From Gemmataceae bacterium (GTDB taxonomy: Bacteria > Planctomycetota > Planctomycetia > Gemmatales > Gemmataceae), in the NCBI GenBank assembly GCA_947490035.1, contig CANLGS010000009.1, positions 1-18,669 of the forward strand: DNA of 18,669 bases, in the 5' to 3' direction. Made by a program: the position numbers and the translations under genes. Of the stretch, positions 14,083-18,669 are shown piece after piece (the first letter of the stretch is position 1; each line of letters starts with the position of its first letter). The notes under the pieces were generated by a model. That model was not told the DNA's origin. It saw only the letters and a program-made list of their open reading frames with translations, and did not search any database.

Positions 14083-14920
14083 ACAAGATGTCTTCCGCGC
14101 TCTTCCGAATCGTCTCGCAGTAGGCGGCGAGCGGCAGGTCGTCGCCGTCGGAGCCGAACGGCTGTTCCACCGCTTCGGCAGTCAGTTCGATGCCGAACAG
14201 GAAGTACACCGCGACGGCCTGAACCGGCAGCACCCACGGGCCGAGCGCCTGCACCACCGCCCACGGCGTAAGCAGGAAGCCGAATACCAGCCCGTGGCGG
14301 AGCAGCGACAGATACGAAGTCGGCAGCGGCGTGTTGCGGATGCGCTCGCACGCGCCGCACACGTCCATCAGCGCCGACGTGTGCGCGTCGAGCATCTGGT
14401 GCGAGTGTCCGTCGATGCGGCCGGCGGCGCGCCACCCGGCGACGACCGCAATCACCTTCCCCGCGACCTGCGCCGGGGTCGCGGCGCCCGGCGTCTCGGT
14501 CGGGTCCGGCACCTCGCGCAGGTGTCGCGCGAGCGCGACGGGGAACGCGGTCACCAGTTCGGCGAACGACCGTCGCTCGGTCGCGTCGAGACTCGCCAGT
14601 TCGCGCGCCTTCAGGCACAGGTTGCGCGAGTTGTTGACCAGTTGCCCCCAGAGCATCCGCGCTTCCCACCAGCGGTCGTAGGCGATCTTCGTGCGGAAGC
14701 TGATGAGCAGGCTGAGGATCGCGGTGTTCACGACCGCGAGTTGCGTCGTCCAGGTCGGGAGCGAGGCGAGGTCGGCGGGGTGAACCGCCCACACAGCGGC
14801 GGCGTAAGCGGTCGAACCGACGACCGCCAGCCACAGCCGGCCCGCGATCGGCGGTGGCGGCCACACCCACGACCGGAAACTACGATCGGATTCGCGCAAC
14901 GCAATCCCCCGTGTGGTCAC
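14081..14920 (-). CDS. Bestrophin-family (RFP-TM/YneE-like) membrane channel
   Basis: I choose GTG at 14920 (VTTRGIALRESDRSFRSWVW), which overlaps the TGA of scpB in a GTGA arrangement, giving 279 aa. The family signature is clear: LLISFRTKIAYDRWWEARML, then WGQLVNNSRNLCLKA, as in bacterial bestrophin-like proteins. Hydrophobic helices occur near IAGRLWLAVVGSTAYAAAVW, QLAVVNTAILSLLISF, LLRHGLVFGFLLTPWAVVQA and LPVQAVAVYFLFGIEL, followed by the typical acidic C-terminal region (QPFGSDGDDLPLAAYCETIR). Family members form pentameric anion or cation channels in the inner membrane; the ion here is unknown. It is the last gene of the operon DUF420-scpB-bestrophin, coupled by overlap, and ends in a shared terminator-like palindrome. 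Confidence 0.85.
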   Translation of the reverse strand: MTTRGIALRESDRSFRSWVWPPPPIAGRLWLAVVGSTAYAAAVWAVHPADLASLPTWTTQLAVVNTAILSLLISFRTKIAYDRWWEARMLWGQLVNNSRNLCLKARELASLDATERRSFAELVTAFPVALARHLREVPDPTETPGAATPAQVAGKVIAVVAGWRAAGRIDGHSHQMLDAHTSALMDVCGACERIRNTPLPTSYLSLLRHGLVFGFLLTPWAVVQALGPWVLPVQAVAVYFLFGIELTAEAVEQPFGSDGDDLPLAAYCETIRKSAEDIL

Positions 14921-15657
14921 ACCTGCTGCGCGTCGCCGAGGCGCGGCAGTTCGTCGAGCGACGCGAGGCCGAACACCGTCAGGAACCGCGTCGTGGTGCC
15001 GTACCGCACCTCGCGCGCGGTCGCCTCCGCGCGGTGCTGAACCGCGACGAGGCCCAGACGCACCAACTGTCGCAGCGTCGGGCCGGAGTCGGTGCCGCGA
15101 ATCGCGTCCACTTCCGCCTTGCCGACCGGCTGGCGGTACGCGACCACCGACAGCACGTCGAGCGCCGGCTGGCTGAGGCGCGTTTCGCGCGGCCCGGCGA
15201 ACAGCCGCTCGCGCAGGTGCCGGTACGCGGGGCGCACGGCCAGCACGAACCCGTCGTCGCGCGCCTCGACCGCGTAGGGCCGGCGCTGGTCGCGGTACCG
15301 CCGGTTGAGCGCGGCGACTGCTTCCTGAAAGCGCTCCGCCGTCAGCCCGCGGACCGCGGCACACGCGACCACCGCCGCGAGCGGGTGCCCGCCGACGAAC
15401 AGCATCGCTTCAACGAGTTGTTCGGGCGAAGGGGGTGGGTCGCTTGTTTCTGGCGAGCGGGGGGCGTCAGCCCCCCGAGTGGTGGGCGCCTCCATCTGAT
15501 TGGCGTTGTCTCGGGGGGCTGACACCCCCCGCTCGCCGGGGTCTTCATCTTCCAGTTGGATCTCGTCCACTTGCCACTCGGCGCCGAGCTGCGCCGCGGC
15601 CGCTTCGCCCAGCGCGAGCGGGTCAACGGTCTCCGGCGTGTCGTCGGGTTGCGTCAA
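14917..15657 (-). CDS. scpB: Segregation and condensation protein ScpB (winged-helix SMC partner)
   Basis: The domain starts at SPEQLVEAMLFVGGHPLAAV and continues with LNRRYRDQRRPYAVEARDDG, LSQPALDVLSVVAYRQPVGK, EVDAIRGTDSGPTLRQLVRL and TTTRFLTVFGLASLDELP. These are the conserved blocks of ScpB, the winged-helix dimer that binds ScpA at the SMC ring in chromosome condensation. The chosen start is TTG at 15657, which overlaps the upstream stop (TTGA) and has ggggtt eight bases before it; this yields 246 aa. About 80 residues before the domain are acidic and disordered. Part of them (GERGVSAPRDNANQ...TTRGADAPRSP) is encoded by an inverted repeat at 15452-15537. scpA is not adjacent. Confidence 0.9.
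   Translation of the reverse strand: MTQPDDTPETVDPLALGEAAAAQLGAEWQVDEIQLEDEDPGERGVSAPRDNANQMEAPTTRGADAPRSPETSDPPPSPEQLVEAMLFVGGHPLAAVVACAAVRGLTAERFQEAVAALNRRYRDQRRPYAVEARDDGFVLAVRPAYRHLRERLFAGPRETRLSQPALDVLSVVAYRQPVGKAEVDAIRGTDSGPTLRQLVRLGLVAVQHRAEATAREVRYGTTTRFLTVFGLASLDELPRLGDAQQV
15452..15537. repeat. Inverted repeat inside scpB (family G)
   Basis: Arms of 28 bases at 15452-15479 and 15510-15537 match except for one base and enclose a 30-base spacer. Each arm contains its own stem, ggggg...ccccc around cgtca. The element is translated in frame in the disordered N-terminal part of ScpB, so it neither breaks the gene nor touches the folded domain. Confidence 0.9.
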
Positions 15658-16040
15658 TTCGGTAACCCCAGACCGGTTATCACGGTGCCGGTCCACAGCA
15701 CCGTGAACACCACCGCCAGCGCGAGGTGCAACCGCTTCAGGCGCATCTTGCCGCTGATAATCATCGCGGGCAAGAGCAACGCGGACGGCACCGAGAAGTA
15801 CAGGTGCGTGTGCAGCGCGGCCCGCGCCGCCGGGTCGAACGCGGACGCGACATCGACCCACTGCAACAGCGCCTCGAAGCCCACGACGGTCGCCATCGTG
15901 AGTACGAAGAACGCGGTGTTGATGTGCCCGTGCAGCCGCGGGCGCTTCAGCGCCAGCGCGACGAGCGACGCGAGCAAAAGTATCGTCACCACGACGACGA
16001 GTACCTTCAGCGTCAGGATGATCTGCGGCCCGTTGGGCAT
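15654..16040 (-). CDS. DUF420 (CtaM-like) membrane protein
   Basis: The start at ATG 16040 (MPNGPQIILTLKVLVVVVTI) gives 128 aa. The frame extends to 16196 only because the upstream palindrome can be read through, giving a low-complexity peptide. There are four hydrophobic helices, with conserved-looking histidines in RLHGHINTAFFVLTMATVVG and LHTHLYFSVPSALLLPAMII, then KRLHLALAVVFTVLWTGTVI. This is the pattern of DUF420 proteins, related to CtaM, which helps mature heme-copper cytochrome oxidase. No oxidase genes are in this window, so that role is inferred from family only. The stop codon overlaps the TTG start of scpB (TTGA), so the genes are co-translated. The Shine-Dalgarno sequence is weak. 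Confidence 0.75.
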   Translation of the reverse strand: MPNGPQIILTLKVLVVVVTILLLASLVALALKRPRLHGHINTAFFVLTMATVVGFEALLQWVDVASAFDPAARAALHTHLYFSVPSALLLPAMIISGKMRLKRLHLALAVVFTVLWTGTVITGLGLPN

Positions 16041-16063
16041 GAGTGTTCCAGAGGAAGAAGGCA

Positions 16064-16176
16064 GTGTTTCACCGCAGAGACCGCGGAGACCGGAGAGAGA
16101 AGAAAAGGTAAGAAGAGTGAGCGTTCTTGAATCTCCTGTTTTCTCTGCGGTCTTTGCGGTCTCTGCGGTGAAACAC
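16064..16176. repeat. Inverted repeat (family H)
   Basis: Arms at 16064-16099 and 16141-16176 match at about 32 of 36 positions. Both are made of 9-base units such as accgcagag / accgcggag and ctctgcggt / ctttgcggt. The 41-base spacer is purine rich (agaagaaaaggtaagaagag) then gcgttcttgaatctcctg. It lies between the dehydrogenase stop (16180) and the DUF420 start (16040) on the minus strand, so it may end or attenuate transcription between them. Confidence 0.85.
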
Positions 16177-16179
16177 GTC

Positions 16180-17244
16180 TTATTTGAGCGCTTCAACGAC
16201 CGCGTCGCCCATCTGCGTGGTGGTCGAGGTGCCGCCGAGGTCGGGCGTCTTCACCTTACCTTCCGCCAGCACCTTCGACACCGCGTCGCGCACGGCGGTC
16301 GCGCTCTTCGCGAGGCCCAGGTGGTCGAGCATCAGCGCCGCCGACAGCACCGCCGCGAGCGGGTTGGCTTTTCCTTGCCCGGCGATGTCCGGCGCGCTGC
16401 CGTGGACCGGCTCGAACATGCTCGGGAACTTCTTCGTCGGGTTGACGTTCGCGCTGCTCGCCAGCCCGATGCTCCCCGTCACTGCGGCGCTCAGGTCGGT
16501 GAGGATGTCGCCGAACAGGTTGCTCGCGACCACCACGTCGAACGTCTCCGGCTTGCGCACGAAGTCCATCGCGGCAGCATCTACCAGGAGCGAACTGCTT
16601 TCCACGTCGGTGTAGTCCTTGCGCACCGCGGCGAACACGTCGTCCCACAACCCGAGGCCGTACACCTGCGCGTTCGACTTGGTGATGCTCGTGAGCTTCT
16701 TGCGCGGGCGCTTCCGCGCGGCTTCAAAAGCCGCGCGAAGGATGCGCTCGCAGCCCTTCCAGGTGAACACGCCGGTCTGAATCGCGATCTGGTTCTCGGT
16801 GCCCGGATAGAGGCTGCCGCCGACGGGCGCGTATTCGCCTTCGGTGTTCTCGCGGAAAACGAGCATGTCGATCTCGCCCGGCTTCTTGCCGACGAGCGGG
16901 CACGGCACGCCGGCGAACAGGTACGCGGGCCGCAGGTTCACGTACTGGTCGAACTTCCGCCGCATCGGGAGCAGCAGTTCGTGAACCGTGATCTTGTCGG
17001 GCACGCTCGGGTCGCCGACCGCGCCGAAGAGGATGGCGTCGTGCGGGGCGAGTTGGTCCCAGCCGTCTTCCGGCAGCATCCGGCCGTGCTGCTTGTAGTA
17101 AGCGGTACTCCACGGGAGATGATTCCACTTCAACTCGGCGCGGTCGTGTTTGCGTACCGCGGCTTCGGTCGCGCGCACCGCTTGGTCGATGACTTCCGGC
17201 CCGATCCCGTCGCCGCCGATGACCGCGATCTTGTGAACCGCCAT
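16180..17244 (-). CDS. Tartrate/D-malate-type beta-decarboxylating dehydrogenase (isopropylmalate dehydrogenase superfamily)
   Basis: 354 aa, starting MAVHKIAVIGGDGIGPEVID, with aaaggg five bases before ATG 17244. The NAD-dependent beta-decarboxylating dehydrogenase fold is clear. It has the substrate/metal region FRENTEGEYAPVGG, catalytic Lys in SITKSNAQVYGLGLWDDVF, metal-binding aspartates in LVDAAAMDFV and ASNLFGDILTDLSAA, and the NAD segment FEPVHGSAPDIAGQGKANPL. The segments LLLPMRRKFDQYVNLRPAYL and LYPGTENQIAIQTGVFTWKG resemble the tartrate dehydrogenase/D-malate dehydrogenase branch more than LeuB, which usually has LRKxLxxxANLRP. A LeuB role cannot be excluded, and ilvB lies 11 kb away on the other strand. 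It would oxidise and decarboxylate a 2-hydroxy-diacid in the cytoplasm. A palindrome follows the stop after three bases. Confidence 0.82.
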   Translation of the reverse strand: MAVHKIAVIGGDGIGPEVIDQAVRATEAAVRKHDRAELKWNHLPWSTAYYKQHGRMLPEDGWDQLAPHDAILFGAVGDPSVPDKITVHELLLPMRRKFDQYVNLRPAYLFAGVPCPLVGKKPGEIDMLVFRENTEGEYAPVGGSLYPGTENQIAIQTGVFTWKGCERILRAAFEAARKRPRKKLTSITKSNAQVYGLGLWDDVFAAVRKDYTDVESSSLLVDAAAMDFVRKPETFDVVVASNLFGDILTDLSAAVTGSIGLASSANVNPTKKFPSMFEPVHGSAPDIAGQGKANPLAAVLSAALMLDHLGLAKSATAVRDAVSKVLAEGKVKTPDLGGTSTTTQMGDAVVEALK

Positions 17245-17274
17245 TGCACCCTTTCCGCGTGTTGGGTATGCCCG

Positions 17275-17389
17275 CCCGCAAAGTCCGGAGAGTAGCCCGC
17301 CACTCCGTGGCGGTCTTCGCTTTTGGACTACGGAAGGAAGAGAAGAACCGCCACGGAGTGGCGGGCTACTCTCTAACCCGCAAAGTCCG
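17275..17389. mobile_element. Palindromic element (family B, copy 2) with 13-bp flanking direct repeats
   Basis: Perfect 27-base arms at 17288-17314 and 17347-17373 start gagagtagcccgccactccg. The element is bracketed by cccgcaaagtccg at 17275-17287 (immediately adjacent to the left arm) and 17377-17389 (three bases from the right arm). The direct repeats look like a target-site duplication from insertion. Compared with copy 1 at 1459-1544, the internal hairpin changed from ccgccgc/gcggcgg to ccgccac/gtggcgg, a paired change. It lies between divergent genes and carries no gene, so any movement would need factors from elsewhere. Confidence 0.75.
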
Positions 17390-17539
17390 TCTAACCGGCT
17401 GCTCTCCCACCCTCGGAGACGCTCCGGGCACCCGTTTCGCGCCTCTCGCCGTAGACGGATGGCCGTGAACGGGGGAAAGTAAGAGTGGTTAGATCCCGGA
17501 ACTCACTGGTGATGTAGCCGCCCCCGGAGGCGGGTCAAG
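17390..17539. other. Leader region of the lipoprotein gene
   Basis: No clear promoter was identified. Close to the gene, ggagg (17526-17530) is the ribosome binding site, nine bases before ATG 17540. It lies partly in the loop and partly in the stem of a small hairpin ccgcc (17518-17522) / ggcgg (17529-17533), which could modestly limit translation. The rest shows nothing recognisable. Confidence 0.4.
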
Positions 17540-18169
17540 ATGACGGCTCTTTCACTCCTCACCCGTCGCACCGCTCGCCGCTGGGCATTCGCCCTCAGCG
17601 CCGCGGGCCTGCTCGCGCTCGCGGGCTGCAAAACGGACAAGGACGCGAAGGGCGCCCCCGTCGGCCGGAAGAACGATCCGCTCGTGTCCGGGCCGAAGCT
17701 CATTCCGCGCCAAGACCTACCGGTTCCCGAGCGCGGGATCGGCACGAAGGGCAAGGCCGACCCGCTGACCACGCCGGCCGGCGGGCGCAACGACAAGGTC
17801 GGCTACACCGACGACCCGGAGCGGTTCAAGGGCACCGTGCTGCCCGGCAAATTGACCACGCCGGCGTCCCTCGCGGGCCGCATCAACGACGGCGAAGAGT
17901 TGAAGATCGACACGCCCGGCGTGACACTACAAGCCGGCGGCGTGCTGCCAACCGATGTGGGCGAGGGCGTGTCGGAATTGTTCAACCGGCTCGAAAAGCT
18001 GGGCGTGAAGCGCGAGGACCGCACGCTCGAACGCGAAGACGGGAAGTACGTGTGTCGCGCGTCGGTGGTGATTAACGCGGAGGGCGCGCGGCGCCAGTAC
18101 GAGGGGAAGGCTGAAAAGGCTTACGATGCCGTGAAGCAAGTCGTCGATCAGGTCGCCGAACGAAAGTGA
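17540..18169 (+). CDS. Lipoprotein of unknown function
   Basis: 209 aa with a basic N-terminus (LLTRRTARRW), a hydrophobic segment AFALSAAGLLALAGC and a lipobox ending at Cys30 (LALAGC), so it should be lipidated and membrane attached. The mature part is hydrophilic and apparently disordered at first (KTDKDAKGAPVGRKNDPLVS, with the near-repeat KADPLTTPAGGRNDKVGYTD). A compact C-terminal region (about 130-209) with SELFNRLEKLGVKREDRTLE, GKYVCRASVVINAEGARRQY and a final helix KAYDAVKQVVDQVAERK follows. I do not recognise a family. It is transcribed towards the terpene-cyclase-like gene, with a palindrome between them. Confidence 0.7.
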   Translation: MTALSLLTRRTARRWAFALSAAGLLALAGCKTDKDAKGAPVGRKNDPLVSGPKLIPRQDLPVPERGIGTKGKADPLTTPAGGRNDKVGYTDDPERFKGTVLPGKLTTPASLAGRINDGEELKIDTPGVTLQAGGVLPTDVGEGVSELFNRLEKLGVKREDRTLEREDGKYVCRASVVINAEGARRQYEGKAEKAYDAVKQVVDQVAERK

Positions 18170-18174
18170 CTCTG

Positions 18175-18285
18175 GGTAGGTGCCGCTTGCCGAGCGGCAC
18201 GGGATAGCCTGAGTGTGGGCACCACACGACGCCGTAGAAGCTATGCGAGTTGTGCGACCGTGCCGCTCGGCTCGCGGCACCTACC
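18175..18285. repeat. Inverted repeat (palindromic element, family E, copy 2)
   Basis: 28-base arms at 18175-18202 and 18258-18285, with two mismatches in the left arm (gccgcttgccgag against gccgcgagccgag in copy 1). The right arm is identical to that of copy 1. The spacer is related at its right end (gaagctatgcgagttgtgcg against gaagcggtccgagttgggca) but uses a different inner stem, atagc (18204-18208)/gctat (18240-18244). The stop codon of the minus-strand gene (18281-18283) lies in the right arm. Confidence 0.92.
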
Positions 18286-18669
18286 GAGAGCGGCATCGGG
18301 CCAGCGCGAGGATCGCGTTACCCGTCGCTACGATGGGATCGTTCTCTCGCACCAACTCAATCGGGTTCGTCCAACTCCCGTCTTTCGCCTGCCGAATCGC
18401 CAGTTCGTAACTCAGTTCCGCGACCCAATCGCGACTATCGGGTAACACAAGTTTGTGATTGCGGAACGCCCGCGCCGCGGACGCCGCGTAGTAGAAGTAC
18501 ACCGCGTCGCGGTTGCGCTCGTGCGTCGGGATGTAGGTGCCGGGGTGGTGGTCGGCGCGGAAGTGCTTCGTGAGCCACGTTTCGGCCAAGACGCGGCGCT
18601 GCGCGTCGGCCTGTTCGGACGCGACTCCGCACAGCGCGAGCGCGTGAAGCCCGTCAGCGGTGGTGCTAC
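18281..18669 (-). CDS. C-terminal part of a terpene-cyclase/prenyltransferase-like (alpha/alpha toroid) protein, truncated by window
   Basis: The frame is open to the window edge (codons from 18667: STTADGLHALALCGVASEQA...). The visible 129 residues show features of the squalene-cyclase/prenyltransferase barrel: STTADGLHAL, helix pairs, DAVYFYYAASAARAFRN, and a QW-like motif AIRQAKDGSWTNP followed by DPIVATGNAILALARCRSR at the C-terminus. In planctomycetes many such proteins are not true cyclases but contain the repeat as a structural barrel. Without the N-terminal part, neither the DxDD catalytic motif nor a signal peptide can be checked. The stop codon is in the arm of an inverted repeat. 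Confidence 0.7.
   Translation of the reverse strand, partial: STTADGLHALALCGVASEQADAQRRVLAETWLTKHFRADHHPGTYIPTHERNRDAVYFYYAASAARAFRNHKLVLPDSRDWVAELSYELAIRQAKDGSWTNPIELVRENDPIVATGNAILALARCRSR

Noticed and set aside
14921..15364. N-terminal extension of the bestrophin
   Set aside because: It is Arg/Ala-rich and antiparallel to no domain; it overlaps scpB completely. The GTG at 14920 fits the family start.
9681..15537. A CRISPR array as explanation for the repeated palindromes
   Set aside because: Repeats are dispersed, of different families, and not regularly spaced with unique spacers; no cas genes are present.
15658..15861. N-terminal extension of ScpB into the DUF420 gene
   Set aside because: It overlaps the upstream gene by over 200 bases in another frame, while the TTGA overlap gives a conventional coupled start.
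16041..16196. N-terminal extension of the DUF420 protein
   Set aside because: The extra 52 residues come from translating the inverted repeat; the family normally starts near the first membrane helix.

Overview
The window looks like chromosomal DNA from a planctomycete, most likely of the Gemmata group (Gemmataceae). This rests on high G+C, a Hanks-type kinase carrying a membrane anchor and leucine-rich repeats, a zinc-ribbon/low-complexity/tail-anchor protein, a remnant of the Gemmata-type N-terminal domain that begins MTERxAF, SD-repeat/Ig-like surface protein sequence, and abundant intergenic palindromes. The taxon is an inference; no rRNA or marker gene is present.

Layout. Positions 1-1760 (+): the C-terminal part of a degenerate sigma-54 activator-like protein, a stand-alone pseudo-receiver and a small 2[4Fe-4S] ferredoxin. 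1823-4361 (+): a serine/threonine kinase whose LRR tail is separated from it by an apparent one-base frameshift. 4453-6216 (+): acetolactate synthase large subunit without an adjacent small subunit. 6342-7110 (+): an AF2212-like antitoxin and PIN toxin pair. 7209-7784 (+): a zinc-ribbon membrane protein broken by a TAG between its two CxxC pairs. 8046-10412 (-): a large membrane protein with a spermidine-synthase-like methyltransferase domain. 10643-11885 (-): wreckage of an Ig/SD-repeat surface protein next to a TIGR02996-like N-terminus. 12016-12681 (+): a CBM9/DOMON-like protein. 12799-13149 (-): a small membrane protein gene with an in-frame TGA. 13253-14002 (+): a probable exported propeller protein. 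14081-16040 (-): a tightly coupled operon of DUF420 protein, ScpB and bestrophin. 16180-17244 (-): a tartrate/malate-type beta-decarboxylating dehydrogenase. 17540-18169 (+): a lipoprotein. 18281-18669 (-): the end of a terpene-cyclase-like (alpha/alpha toroid) protein.

The most striking signal is not a gene. There are ten long inverted-repeat elements of about eight unrelated sequence families. They occupy all four convergent gene junctions and often contain or touch the stop codons of the flanking genes. Two lie in frame inside coding sequences (the spermidine-synthase-like gene and scpB), and one is flanked by a perfect 13-bp direct repeat that looks like a target-site duplication. Two families have two members each in the window, and one of these shows paired base changes that preserve a hairpin. 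I read this as several families of small, MITE- or REP-like mobile palindromes that are tolerated or used as bidirectional terminators and occasionally become peptide-coding.

Three genes (kinase/LRR, zinc-ribbon protein, small membrane protein) are each broken by a single frameshift or nonsense codon. Either there are residual sequence errors or this is a decaying accessory region; read data are needed to tell.
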